Positions 22,101 through 30,574 of a DNA stretch of 64,000 nt are shown in pieces. The stretch comes from Brachionus manjavacas (taxonomy: Eukaryota; Rotifera; Eurotatoria; Ploima; Brachionidae), in NCBI GenBank assembly GCA_019054805.1, contig JAHQIY010000010.1:1037501-1101500 (forward strand), in the 5' to 3' direction. The stretch's first letter is position 1, and the number at the start of each line of letters is the position of its first letter. A model generated the notes under the pieces. The model did no database searches. It had not been told where the DNA came from and saw nothing but the letters and a program-made list of their open reading frames with translations. The translations under genes were made by a program, and so were the position numbers.

Positions 22101-24255
22101 CAATAACTTTGTAAGCTTTACCAAAAGCTAAATAATAGAAAAGACTAATTTATAAAATTCAGATGAACTAACAAAGTATGCTCTTTTAAAGTTTAAGGAT
22201 GTTTCTTATCTTCTCTCGTGTAACAAATTAAAGAATTTTAATTTAGCTATGGATGAAAAAATTTAAATAAAAACATTGCTGTAGAAAAAACTCCTTTTTT
22301 GAAAATTTAAATTTTTAGGTTTATAAAAAATTGAACATAAGGATTCAATTTTATCTTAAATTAAATTTATAAATTCATAGAATAATAATAATAATTATAA
22401 TTATAATAATATATATAAGCTATAGCAAGACTAGCTTGCGGAGGGGCCTACTAGGAGGTCCCCTATGGTAGCTCCTTGCGCATAAAAAACTTGAAAATAC
22501 TGACAGAAGAAATACAGTTTAATTTTTAGGTCAGATAAGAGTTAAGATTACAGATAGAAAAAGCTGGAGTTTATGTATAGGATAATTGATGGATAATTTT
22601 ACATTAAAATTTAAAGCGCAATAATAGAATAATTAAAAAAAAAAAATTTGAAAATTTGAAAAATAAATTTTGTTGTTTTTCTAATGTAATCTGGGCTTTT
22701 TTCACCTTGATCATTTGCTTTTAAAATATGGAAAGATTTTTTTAAACATTTTCCAATCAATCCGAAAGCAAAAAAAGGACAAAAAAAATATATTGGTTTT
22801 ATTGAAATAAAGTCAAAAGATATAAAAAATATCTCTTCTTATACTTTTTGAAGTAAACAGATTTTCTTGAATCTTTAACCAAATGAAGTTTAATATGTTT
22901 TAATTTTTTTGTTCGATTTTGTTTTTTGATTTTTAAAAAAGAAAATAAATTGTAATTTTATGAATCTAATCATTTATTTGGTACACTAAAAGTTTTAAAT
23001 TTTTTTAAATTTGCAACACTGACCCTTTTTTATTTAACATAAAAATATTTTTTTTTAATTTTAAGCATAAAATTTTCGAGAAACAGTTTGGTGTAGTAGT
23101 TTAAATTGTAGAACATTTAGTTCTTTGAGCAAAGTAAAAGCCTCAGTTGGATCAAATTGTGCTAAAAAAATTCGATAAACATAGTTTACAAAAAACTCGA
23201 AAATTATTTAATAAATGAAAAACTAAATAAATAAAATATTAAAACAATGAACGTATTATTTGCAAAGCATATGTTGCGAATTTTGATAATTCATTCTGTT
23301 CATTAATTTGAAAATTTGAAGAAAGAAAAAAATTTTGTTCAATTTGAACTGAATTTCACAGCGTAAAGAAAAGCGGATTAATAGTTTTTAAATTTCGATA
23401 AAATGATTTAAAGGTATTTTTTTTTAATTTCGTATTTCAAAGCAAGAAAGAAAAGCAAGCAAGAAAGCTTAAATTTTGAAAGAAAAATAAAACTTTTAAA
23501 AATTAAATTGTAATTCAAGTTTTTAATCAATTGATATTCATTAAAAATAAATTTGATTTAATATTATTAATAAAATATATATAAATCCTTATTAATTTAG
23601 ATTTTTATTTTGAATATTCTCGAAAATGCTCGATCAAGTGCACTTAATTAACAAAACTTTCTGTAAAATATTTTTCAATTGAAACTAGAACTAAGATTTA
23701 TTAGAATTTTCATTAAGCGTTAGAGCATGTAATTTATTTAACACTTGTTTAAAAAAATACTAATTTAATTGAATTAATAAATATAATTATTTGAAAAGTA
23801 AGTAAAATTGATAGATTGAAGAAAATCAATAATAATCAAATTTTAGTTATAAATACGTGCAAAATAAATTAGTTACCTGAACGATTGTGTTTCGTTTGAT
23901 TTCTGTATTTCTACATCTACAAAATCAAGATAGAGAACTTCATCTCCTTTGGCATCTCTTGATAAGATAATCGCTGAAATCTAAATTAAGAGGGAAATAA
24001 ATAAATAAATAAATAAAAGAAAAATATATTAATTTACTGTTCTAATGTCTTGTTCTTCAAATTGAAAAACGTCCATTTGGCCTCTACGGAAGAACTTTCG
24101 TTCGCCATCTTCATCTTTGCTGCCAATAGCGATGTTTTCGTCTAATTTTATGAAGCCCGTATCAAAATTTCTGGCAACTATGTTTATTCCTAAGTTTCCA
24201 ATATAATCTTCCGGCGAATGTTTACTTGTCTTTACTGTTATCTTATACTTGACAG
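9814..24255 (-). CDS. PLAT/LH2-repeat protein (LOXHD1-like), eight visible exons, 5' end not certain
   Basis: Eight minus-strand exons join in phase: 24255-24038, 23980-23877, 17735-17268, 17218-17142, 10741-10590, 10537-10443, 10387-10168 and 10116-9814, all with GT-AG borders. The visible product is about 544 residues. It is a string of four PLAT/LH2 beta-sandwich domains: about 1-125 (opening VKYKITVKTSKHSPEDYIGN, closing FPFDGWIRKAK), 146-270 (FEYRIVV to GNNYLFEVD), 280-371 (LLIKLGGQTEETNLFLLKN to SNKGHEFY) and 380-490 (YEEIVVTDKNKN to YKFLMD). A Glu/Thr/Lys-rich acidic tail follows to DEE-stop. PLAT domains bind lipids or membrane proteins; tandem arrays are known from LOXHD1 of ciliated mechanosensory cells. 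That role is only inferred here. Two introns exceed 6 kb and are filled with transposons. The first seen exon starts inside a codon, so at least one upstream exon exists. Confidence 0.85.
10168..10387 (-). CDS. PLAT gene exon G
   Basis: 220 bp. Acceptor TTTTTAAAG, donor GTTCAT. It opens PLAT 4 with IVLRHYEEIVVTDKNKNRKF, then NNRQIMVQIYGEKSKSD, and ends in phase 0 at LNDLGK. Confidence 0.8.
10443..10537 (-). CDS. PLAT gene exon F
   Basis: 95 bp, too short to stand out. Acceptor TTTTAACTAG, donor GTAAAA. It encodes IQNVRLRYEGKRKNYCKIKS and IKITSNKGHEF, the last strands of PLAT 3. Without it the neighbouring exons do not join in phase; with it both junctions fit. Confidence 0.8.
10590..10741 (-). 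CDS. PLAT gene exon E
   Basis: 152 bp. Acceptor ATATTTTAAG, donor GTTTGT (a weak donor). It encodes the PLAT 3 core: DEGKLLIKLGGQTEET, NLFLLKNALESKDGVHTF and KKIESFIGL. It follows an intron of about 6.4 kb that holds the pogo element and two CR1-like relics. Confidence 0.8.
11116..12517 (-). mobile_element. Jockey-like LINE, 5'-truncated, 3' end complete
   Basis: Minus-strand reverse transcriptase. Upstream part in one frame: RLYNYLEQNSLLIQEQSGFR, then KHRRTSDNLF. The main frame (12388 to 11699) carries FFDISKAFDRVWHEGLLFKL (motif A), TAGVPQGSVISPLLFSIYIN (motif B) and LLFADDLVTF (catalytic FADD). One frame change near 11740 leads into NQNTLGNLYKSLVGSILDYS, and another region continues to 11293 (ELSEKYVGTGLSHSIPLVER, TPLCNCYLTISSFF). 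The 3' UTR contains the conserved CTGAAGGAGCTTTAGCTCGG and ends in an (AAAT)n tail at about 11116-11140. The 5' endonuclease part is absent. It is inserted in a pogo transposase. No clear target duplication is visible. Confidence 0.85.
12519..12980 (+). pseudogene. Pogo/Tigger transposase N-terminal part (HTH plus CENPB domain)
   Basis: The plus frame starts at SLETKIEIIKKHTDQKITIT, directly at the LINE junction. It goes on ALAKEYNANPSTIATILASK (first helix-turn-helix, CENP-B N type) and FDQIQKYNNLTVSGCDIQLQ, FKASNSWLCKFKERNGIS (second HTH, CENPB/Tc5 type). The open frame runs to 13001, with ATG 12654 inside it. After ISQNFF the homology ends in AT-rich sequence, so the DDE integrase-like domain is deleted. 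The start of the protein lies beyond the LINE insertion. Confidence 0.8.
13381..13858 (+). mobile_element. CR1-like LINE relic, 3' end, family with (ATT)n tail
   Basis: Homologous to 15780-16284 along most of its length but with an internal deletion. It shares the QFKLI.ASTK block and the ALPAA.TDSDSVN.FKNCYDAF end. The 3' UTR has GATCTCCTAGTAGACTGCTT and CGCAAGCTTGCTTGCCGTAG, then a tail of ATT units (13836-13858). It is more GC-rich than its surroundings. Confidence 0.75.
13859..15214. other. Intronic AT-rich stretch
   Basis: Lies within the PLAT-gene intron between two CR1-like relics. No gene or element ends recognised. Confidence 0.5.
15215..16284 (+). mobile_element. CR1-like LINE relic with reverse transcriptase pieces and (ATT)n tail
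   Basis: The plus strand carries ATEQHDFVPKKSDVMNLPET and then FFFLDFPKAFDRVCH (motif A). In other frames it has a VPQGS remnant, LYCALVRPNLEYAAVV, KLLETGQRRVTKLVP and RRAGGDMIQQFKLI, then ALPAAVTDSDSVNQFKNCYD. Several stops and frame changes are visible and the YADD motif is deleted. The 3' UTR repeats CGGAAGCTTGCTTGCCGTAG and ends with an ATT tail. Roughly half G+C, in sharp contrast with the flanks. Located in a PLAT-gene intron. Confidence 0.8.
17142..17218 (-). CDS. PLAT gene exon D
   Basis: 77 bp. Acceptor AAAATAG, donor GTAAAT after CCACTTG. It encodes FEVDQEIRSKKERMLKGRIV and SQSPL, linking PLAT 2 to PLAT 3. Phases match on both sides (1 base in, 1 base out). Confidence 0.75.
17268..17735 (-). 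CDS. PLAT gene exon C
   Basis: 468 bp, the largest exon. Acceptor TTTTGAAG, donor GTATAC. It completes the Arg codon, then FPFDGWIRKAKQDRKTEEL closes PLAT 1 and FEYRIVVSPQ opens PLAT 2. The frame runs on to a TAA just past 17268, but splicing at GTATAC joins in phase to the next exon (17218) and completes the domain better, so I place the stop in the intron. Confidence 0.8.
18220..18310 (+). repeat. Copy of a dispersed repeat shared with 24615-24700
   Basis: GCTACAAGACAAACAG, AGAAATGAGCTCGATGTTG and the following TCTAGATTCTAGG recur in degenerate form at 24615-24700 (TTACAAGACAAACAG, AGAGATGGGATGGATGTTG, TCTAGTAGGATC). Nature unknown. Confidence 0.45.
18501..18820 (+). pseudogene. Unrecognised degraded ORF
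   Basis: The plus frame reads STFGEWLKLNNEL, then FLSEYEQKCKVHLPMKKNNL, RIRGKNIEFKIPEFLIIFKE, ESKAQNGEINGNF and SKQDGISRCYYRFMDQLWF, interrupted by three or four stops but otherwise in one frame for about 105 codons. Composition and periodicity look like former coding sequence. The ISRCYYRFMDQLW end is suggestive of an element-encoded protein, but I do not recognise the family. It lies in the intron between PLAT exons C and B, on the opposite strand, and is probably part of an old mobile element. Confidence 0.4.
18821..21223. other. Intronic AT-rich stretch
   Basis: About 2.4 kb of AT-rich intron sequence. No coding, inverted-repeat or tail signal stands out. Confidence 0.5.
21224..21518. 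repeat. Small foldback element
   Basis: AATAATTTTAGTATTAAGTC-CGGGATT at 21226 is mirrored by ATCCCGGATTTAATACTAAA-ATTATT ending near 21516. Flanks and interior are AT-rich. The minus strand of the interior has an 84-codon open frame that matches nothing I know. Confidence 0.5.
21530..21946. mobile_element. hAT-type MITE, second copy
   Basis: Begins CAGAGTTGTATAAAAGTCAC and ends, reversed, CAGACTTATATAAAACAAAT. It is flanked by TAAAAAGC (21522-21529) and AAAAAAGC (21947-21954), an 8-bp duplication with one mismatch. Internally it repeats CAAGTCA/TGACTT words. Same family as 40411-40763. Confidence 0.55.
22384..22482 (-). mobile_element. 3' end of the (ATT)n-tailed CR1-like LINE family
   Basis: Reversed, this reads GCTACCATAGGGGACCTCCT, AGTAGGCCCCTCCGCAAGCT, then ATT units. 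It is the same 3' UTR and tail as at 13780-13858 and 16205-16284. Only the last 100 bp are present. Confidence 0.65.
22483..23870. other. Intronic AT-rich stretch
   Basis: Upstream part of the intron between PLAT exons B and C. No supported feature. Confidence 0.45.
23877..23980 (-). CDS. PLAT gene exon B
   Basis: 104 bp. Acceptor AATTTAG, donor GTAACT. It continues in phase 0 from exon A as ISAIILSRDAKGDEVLYLDF, the end of the PLAT 1 sandwich, and ends two bases into an Arg codon. Confidence 0.85.
24038..24255 (-). CDS. PLAT gene exon A (first certain exon)
   Basis: 218 bp. Acceptor CATTTAG before 24255, donor GTAAAT after 24038. Two bases complete a split codon, then 72 codons follow. It carries the first part of PLAT domain 1, including the FFRRGQMDVFQFEEQDI block typical of the family. 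A decayed copy lies at 26165-26290. Confidence 0.85.
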
Positions 24256-24503
24256 CTAAATGAAAATATTTAGTTGGTTACCTAAGTCACATTTATTTAT
24301 TCATTCCGGATTTTTGGAAATTCAAATCTAATAAAGTCATAAAATTTTGTTAACATTTAAAAATATAATTAATATTAAAAAAGATTGTCATAGAAAAAAT
24401 AATTAATTTTTATAAAGTAAAAAAAAATACACTTTTAATAAAAAAAGACAGAAGTTATTATCAATTTTTTTTTTAATTTTTATTAATTTTTTTACTAAAA
24501 TAA

Positions 24504-24850
24504 TAACTAGGGGAGGACCCCGGGTAGTTCGTAGTGGTAATTAACCTCCGTTTCAGCCCCCGTGTTAAATAGTTTTGATAATTAAAAAAAGAGAACAAAA
24601 TTTTGAAAATGTTACAAGACAAACAGATGAAAATTATTACTTTTTTTTATTTAAGAGATGGGATGGATGTTGTTTAAAGGATCTAGTAGGATCTTTAGGA
24701 TATAATTTTTATAATCTAGTTAAAAAAATATTTTTTAAAGGACAAAATTTGCAAAGGCTTTATAAGTTGATATACAAACATTTTCTTATTATTTGGTCAT
24801 TTTTAAATAAAAAAATAAACCTTCTTTTCATTGATTATTTCGTTTCTTAA
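24504..24850. repeat. Unexplained GC-richer island plus dispersed repeat
   Basis: 24512-24565 is unusually GC-rich (GGGGAGGACCCCGGGTAGTT, then AACCTCCGTTTCAGCCCCCG). It is followed by a repeat shared with 18220-18310 (ACAAGACAAACAG). A 91-codon plus frame (24575-24850) has no recognisable domain. Possibly one end of an unknown mobile element. Confidence 0.35.
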
Positions 24851-25124
24851 CCACAAATTTTAATTAAGATACCCTTAAAAATTTGATTGACCACAGATCA
24901 ATAAATTTTCCCTAATTTTATAAAATTTACATCTATTAATTAAATAAATCACAATTTAGACTAAAGTTACTCATAATAAATCAATTTAAGAATAGCCCAA
25001 AAAAATATTATATATTTATTTATAAATCAAAAGTTTTAATTTTTTTCTCAAATTTTTTGGATTTTCTTCAACTGTTTCGTTAAAATATAACCGATATTGA
25101 CATTTTTAATTACACAAACTGATA

Positions 25125-25480
25125 TTTATTAATTTATTTGTTTATGTTTGTCGAATTAAAGCTCCTTTAGAGTAGAAAATCAAAAATTAAAAAAATCTAA
25201 TAAATAAGGCTAAAATATAAAAAAAAATTGAAAAAAGATTTATTTAATTAATGAGTGATTGTTTAATTTGATTAATCTATGCTGAGCTAAAGCTTCTTCA
25301 GATTAATATATTAAATAAATTGAAAAAATTAGAAATAAAATAAAATTTAAAGAAAAATAATCTAGAGTAAATTATAGAAAAAAATTATAGGATAGGCAGT
25401 AATGAGTGATATTTTAAACATGTTTAAATATTAGAAAGAAATAAAGAAGAAATAATAAGGTATTACACGATGGAGTCCAA
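25125..25480 (-). mobile_element. Two Jockey-like LINE 3' ends side by side
   Basis: 25125-25235 (TCGAATTAAAGCTCCTTTAG) and 25262-25480 (TGAGCTAAAGCTTCTTCAG, then AAGGTATTACACGATGGAGT) are degenerate copies of the LINE 3' UTR and C-terminal coding end seen at 7290-7550 and 11145-11400. Both have the same orientation. Confidence 0.6.
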
Positions 25481-25839
25481 ATATTTTTTTTTATTTTTAT
25501 AAAAATTGTCTCAATTACGCGTATAATATTTTTAAATAACAATAATATGCAATTTAAAAACTAAAATATTGAATTAGGAACAAAATATAAACATTTTAGT
25601 TTGTTCGCTTCTTGGAGGAAGCTAAAAAATGCCTCGATATAGAATTTCGATTTTCTCAATTTATTTAGTGTACATTTAATTTAATAGAAGAATTATATTT
25701 CTAAATTTTTGGGAATTAGGCAGAATTTGTTGATCTATGGTCAATCAAATTATTTATAATTTTCATTTTCTATTCTTTTTTGTATTTTTATGCTTTTTTT
25801 TATTTGAGAAAACTTTGGCTCGGCACAGATTTAACATAT

Positions 25840-25920
25840 AAATAAATAATCCTAGTGAATAATAAGGAGACGCTCATTTTCTTTTTCTATAGCTTTATGA
25901 TACAGAGGTTATGGTTGCAG
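25840..25920 (-). mobile_element. SINE 3' fragment
   Basis: Reversed, it shares AACCTCTGTATCA, AAAATGAGCGTCTCC and TTCACTAGGAT in order with the SINE at 51177-51460. Head missing. Confidence 0.5.
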
Positions 25921-26164
25921 ATTAAAATAGCAAATTAATAAAAGCCAAAATTAGTACAGCTAAAAAAAATTTAATTTTCAAGTTAAATATTAGAAAAAAC
26001 AAATATAATAGTTCACTATTTAATTTAATTAAAAAATTTTTAATAAATAAATTAGTGCTTAATCAATAAGCATAAATTAAGTAAAATTTTTTCAATATTT
26101 TCTTATTATTATTGATTTGAAGTGAAATTTTTTTTTTTTTTATTTTAAATTTTTGATTTTTTAA

Positions 26165-26290
26165 GCGATATTTTCGTCTAAATTTATAGTCCGTATCAAA
26201 ATTTATTTTCCAATATAATCTTCTGGCAAATCTTTACTTATCTTAAGTTTTTAAATGTTTACTGTTATCTAATACTTGACATTTAAGTAA
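26165..26290 (-). pseudogene. Decayed duplicate of PLAT exon A
   Basis: The plus strand shares GCGAT.TTTTCGTCTAA.TTTAT, GTCCGTATCAAAATTT and TTTCCAATATAATCTTCTGG with the exon at 24038-24255, then TTTACTGTTATCTAATACTTGACA up to the exon's acceptor side. There are deletions of several to about 20 bases and an insertion of about 15 bases. The reading frame is lost. It lies about 2 kb upstream of the live exon, so an exon duplication that died is the simplest reading. Confidence 0.7.
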
Positions 26291-26425
26291 AAATTCTGAA
26301 GTATCGTTTTTTAGCAGTTTTTTTTAATAATCTAAATCATCTAATAACTTAAAATACAGTCAAGAATAAGCATTTAAAAAGATTAAAAAAAATTTTCTTT
26401 ATTTTTAAAGAAGCTTTTGAAGAGG

Positions 26426-26560
26426 TTAGAATCTAATTTTTTTTGTTTAATTAGTATATTCTTTTTTAGTTTTTAATTTAAATTTTTTATTTAGAATCTA
26501 ATTTTTTTTGTTTAATTAGTATATTCTTTTTTAGTTTTTAATTTAAATTTTTTATTTAGA
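26426..26560. repeat. 65-bp tandem repeat, two full copies
   Basis: TTAGAATCTAATTTTTTTTG to AAATTTTTTATT occurs twice without visible difference (26426-26490 and 26491-26555). A third TTAGAATC follows at once. Confidence 0.8.
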
Positions 26561-27239
26561 ATCGAATAAACATTAAATTCATGTTTTTTTCTGAATGTTA
26601 TTTCCTTTAAAAAATTCTCTTATTCAGATTTTAATTAAGGTTGAATAAATTTAGTAAAATTTTGTACTAATTTATTCTATTAATTTTTTTCTTAAAAATA
26701 AATGCAATCATTTAATTATTGTTTGATTTTAATTTTGAATTAAGTTTAATGTTCATTTCTTTTTTTTCTTTTTAATTTAATTCATTAAAAATTAGAATTA
26801 AACATTGCAAATAATGGCAGTTTAATTGTATAAAAAATTCAAATTGTTTTCTTAATACCCAAACAAGATGAATCAAATTGTTTTTAGCAAATGAGCCACA
26901 TTGTTTTTGAAATCAAAATTCTTAGAAAACTGTCTAGTTTATAAGAAATTAGAATTTCGTTTTTTTCCAAAATATCATTTCTTATTAATTTATTCCTAGA
27001 GGCTAAAAGGTTTTACCAATAAGTGGTATTGGAACGCTTAGTTGTTTTTAATTATTTTGGTATTTTTTTCACATAATTTTAATTTAAAACGAAATCTTAC
27101 TAAAAAAGAATTTAATTTTCTATCTATTAGGTTTACTCTAATTTTAAAAATTAATTTTCCAAATTTTTAATCTAATTAATTTTTTCGATTGATCGGTAAT
27201 TAGCTGGATCTTATGTTAAAAAAGATTTTTAAGGTATCA

Positions 27240-27400
27240 TATTTATTTTGTCTGTGCCAATGTAAAGCTCCTTCAAATTTAAAAAAAACAAAAATTTCAT
27301 TGTACTGTTAGAGGATTAAATAGAAAATAAAAGAAAATTGAAATAGACAAATTGAAAAAGTGATGTCAAGGGAGGCGCTCATCTCCTTTCAAAATGTGTT
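27240..27400 (-). mobile_element. LINE 3' end and SINE 3' end fragments
   Basis: 27248-27275 (CTGTGCCAATGTAAAGCTCC) is a degenerate copy of the Jockey-like LINE 3' motif. 27360-27392, reversed, reads GGAGATGAGCGCCTCCCTTG, the SINE tail seen at 51412-51432. Confidence 0.5.
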
Positions 27401-27780
27401 GATAATTACCTAACTTTTTTCATTCTTGAATTTTTTAAATAATAAGATAGAAACGATTTTCAATTTTCTTTTTTTTTCAAGTTTGCTTCCTAAATATTTC
27501 ATTTGACATTCTAATTATTACTTACTTCAAATATCTGAATAATACATATTTGATAATTAATAAAACTAAATTTCTTAAAAAAGGGAAATATTTTTTAAAT
27601 GTCTACAAATTACACAGAAACAAAAAGCATTAAAGGTATTTTTTTTGATCGATGACAGAGCAAACAAGCTTTTCTCAAAATTTATCACCACCAAGCAAAT
27701 TCATGAATTAATAGATCCAGGCTTTTATGCTCCAAAGCTCGTACAGATACATTATAAAGCACAAAATCCCTTTTGATTTA

Positions 27781-28421
27781 CAGTACCGATTTGACAAGTG
27801 GATTTCTGGTAATTTTACGTAAATTTACGTAATATTACGTAAAATTACTTTGTAACAAAAAGTAAATTTACGTAATATTACGAAAAATTACTTTGTAACA
27901 AAAAGTAAATTTACGTATTTTTACGTAAAATTACGTATATTTACGTAAATTTACGTAAAAATTGGTAAAAATGAAAATGCCAAAAAAAAGCCCGATTTTT
28001 TGAATTTTTTATTATTTTCTAATAAATTTTGAAAAAATTAGTTTCTATTTATTAAATAAAATTTTACCAAAAGTTACTTTTTTTTACTAATTTTTACGTA
28101 AATTTTTGTAAAAAAAGGTAAAATAAAGTAAAAAAAAGTAACTTTTGGTAAAATTTTATTTAATAAATAGAAACTAATTTTTTCAAAATTTATTAGAAAA
28201 TAATAAAAAATTCAAAAAATCGGGCTTTTTTTTGGCATTTTCATTTTTACCAATTTTTACGTAAATTTACGTAAATATACGTAAAATTACGTAAAAATAC
28301 GTAAATTTACTTCTTGTTACAAAGTAATTTTACGTAATATTACGTAAATTTACGTAATTTTACGTAAATTTACGTAAATTTACGCTAAATTACCAGAAAT
28401 CCACTTGTCAAATCGGTACTG
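27781..28421. mobile_element. 641-bp near-perfect palindromic MITE made of TTTACGTAA iterations
   Basis: Starts CAGTACCGATTTGACAAGTG and ends with its reverse complement, flanked by TA (27779-27780 and 28422-28423). The arms (about 300 bp each, meeting near 28086-28128) match almost base for base. The outer half of each arm is a run of TTTACGTAAA/TATTACGT-type words. The inner half has GCCAAAAAAAAGCCCGATTT and TTACCAAAAGTTAC. No coding capacity. Confidence 0.85.
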
Positions 28422-28532
28422 TAATCTTAGCCGAATTTTAATTTACTTATTTACTTACAATATATTTACAATATATATATTTACTTACTTATTAACAATA
28501 TATTTACTTATTTCATTTTCTAATTTTACATA

Positions 28533-29346
28533 CAGTAGTGATTTGATAATAGGATCCATGAAAAAATGGTAAATTAAATAAATTTTACGTAAATTGAAGT
28601 AAAATTACCAATTTTTTCGTTAAATTATGTTAAATCCAAAATGCCAAAAAAATCTCAAATTTTGCAGTTTTTAATAAAATTTTGTTAAAAAATTGATTAT
28701 GACTTCTGAATTTTTTCTTAATTTAATTTTTTACTGTTTTTTACGTATAAATTGGTAAAATTCAAAATTTTACAGGTAAATTTTGGTAAAATATGGCAAA
28801 AATGAAAAAAATTTAAAAAACCATAAAATTTGAAACATTTGATCTAGGGTCAAAAATCTATAAAGGAACATCACGAAAACTGGAAAGTCGCCGGATTCGA
28901 AAAGTCATTGTTTTCATTGACTAATCTATTACTTAACTTAAACAATAATATTCTTAAATCTAATGACTCGCGACTCATACTCCAACAAGTTAAAACTTGT
29001 AGCAGCTCATTATTATTATTATTATTAATGATGAGTTAAAATCCTTTTTTAAAGAAACTCTTAGTTCGAGTTCAAAGCCAATCGTACCTAGACTCGAACG
29101 AAAGGTCGAGTAAAAACAAGTAACAATCGATTCCGATAACTCTTCGGACAAAAAATTTGGTTGTAAGTTTAATTTAGTTGTTATAAATTGTTGAGGTTTC
29201 AAAAAAATATAAATAAGATATAGAAATATTATTGTTTAAGTTAAGTAATTGATCAGTAAATGCATTGATAGATCGAAAGTTACAAATTTTAATTTTACCA
29301 TTTTTTACGTAAATTCACCATGGATCCTACTATCAAATCACTACTC
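28533..29346. mobile_element. TA-flanked MITE with a second foldback inside
   Basis: The left end CAGTAGTGATTTGATAATAG and, reversed, the right end (C/G)AGTAGTGATTTGATAGTAG form inverted repeats, continuing GGATCCATG and, after it, TGGTAAA-type words with ACGTAAATT. TA flanks at 28531-28532 and 29347-29348. The interior from about 28914 to 29263 is a separate inverted repeat. Same type of element as 27781-28421. Confidence 0.7.
28914..29263. repeat. Foldback nested in the 28533-29346 MITE
   Basis: ATTACTTAACTTAAACAATA (from about 28929) is mirrored by TATTGTTTAAGTTAAGTAAT (ending about 29249). The enclosed DNA holds an ATT-unit microsatellite at 29008-29028 and a GC-richer piece with CTCGAGT/ACTCGAAC words, possibly a LINE tail. 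Confidence 0.55.
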
Positions 29347-29812
29347 TATATATTTATTATATGACTTTTTTTATCATTTTGCCACCATGAGGGCAGAAAA
29401 GAAGGCGTCGTCATTCGAACCAGCCCAGGAAAAACTTTTCTAAATTATTTTTAAATAAAATAAAATAAATAAAATAGCGGTAAAGACATTTTTATCTTAA
29501 GTTAGTAACATGCTTATTATCTTTTTCACATTTTTAAAGAAAAAAATCTGTAAAATTTTACTATTTTAATTTGATAAAATACTAAATATTAAAGGACTAT
29601 AAATATTATTATTGATTAGTTTGATTTTAATTTTCTTTCAAATTGGTATGTTATATTGTGTTTTATAAAAGTATAATGATTAAATATAGTGTATCAAACA
29701 TAGATTATTTAGTTTTAGATGATTTTTTTTGATTGTAATAAAAATTTTAAAATAACTGTCGAAAAAATTGGACAAAAAATTTATCAATCTAAGGAGACAT
29801 AAGAACTGGTTC

Positions 29813-29923
29813 TAAAATTGAAACCGGTCCATGAAGTCAATTCAATATACAACAACAACTCAACAGATACAAAAGGCGAGTTGGACAATAAAACCAACCC
29901 AAAGTACCAATAACAAGTTAAGC
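29813..29923 (+). CDS. Possible terminal coding exon (weak)
   Basis: The plus frame ELVLKLKPVHEVNSIYNNNS followed by TDTKGELDNKTNPKYQ and TAA is unusually balanced in codons for this AT-rich DNA. It could be the last exon of an unknown plus-strand gene. The acceptor (CATAAG before 29812) is poor and no partner exon was found. Confidence 0.2.
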
Positions 29924-30574
29924 TTTGTTATTTAAGCTTAAAGATAAGTAACTAATTTTTATTTTGACACCAAAATTATTAGTTTAAAAATTTGCTTTAA
30001 AAATGAGTCCAGTTTTGAATAAAGAATAGGCTGTTCTTTTATAATCTTTTTACTTGGAGTAAATTTGTAAATTAGAAAACAGTCTAAAGGTTAAAAATTT
30101 TATTTAGAATTAAAAAAATAATGTTTATAATTTAATTTTTAATTTTTTTATTCTTAAAATTTTCTAAAACTAAATAATCTATGTTTGAAAAACTATATTT
30201 AATTTAAATAGAGCGACATTGCAAAAAATTCTCCAAATATTTTTAAAATAAAATATATCTATAGCATCACACATTTTTAAAATTTTATTTAAAATTTTTA
30301 TGAAACACAATAGAACATAGTAGTTATATTTTAACTTATTTTAATTTCAATTTTTAATCTATTTCCTTATTTTTTGATTTTTTGATATTTTATATTTTAT
30401 TTTTTAATCTTTAGCTTGGCAAATAAACAATTAATAAATAATAATTAAATCTATCAAATTTATTTTGATTTTGTTATTTAGTATCATAGTGGAAGAAATT
30501 CAATAACATTATGACTCAAGCCCTGACTTTCAGATAAAAATGTAAAATACTATCTAAATACGAATAAAATTGAC

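Noticed and set aside
23085-23160. Possible degenerate tRNA-like SINE head (GGTGTAGTAGTTTAAATTGT)
   Set aside because: Resemblance too weak; no B box in the right position and no SINE body.
27781-29346. CRISPR-like array from the repeated TTTACGTAA words
   Set aside because: Repeats are too short, contiguous without unique spacers and part of inverted arms in a eukaryotic genome.
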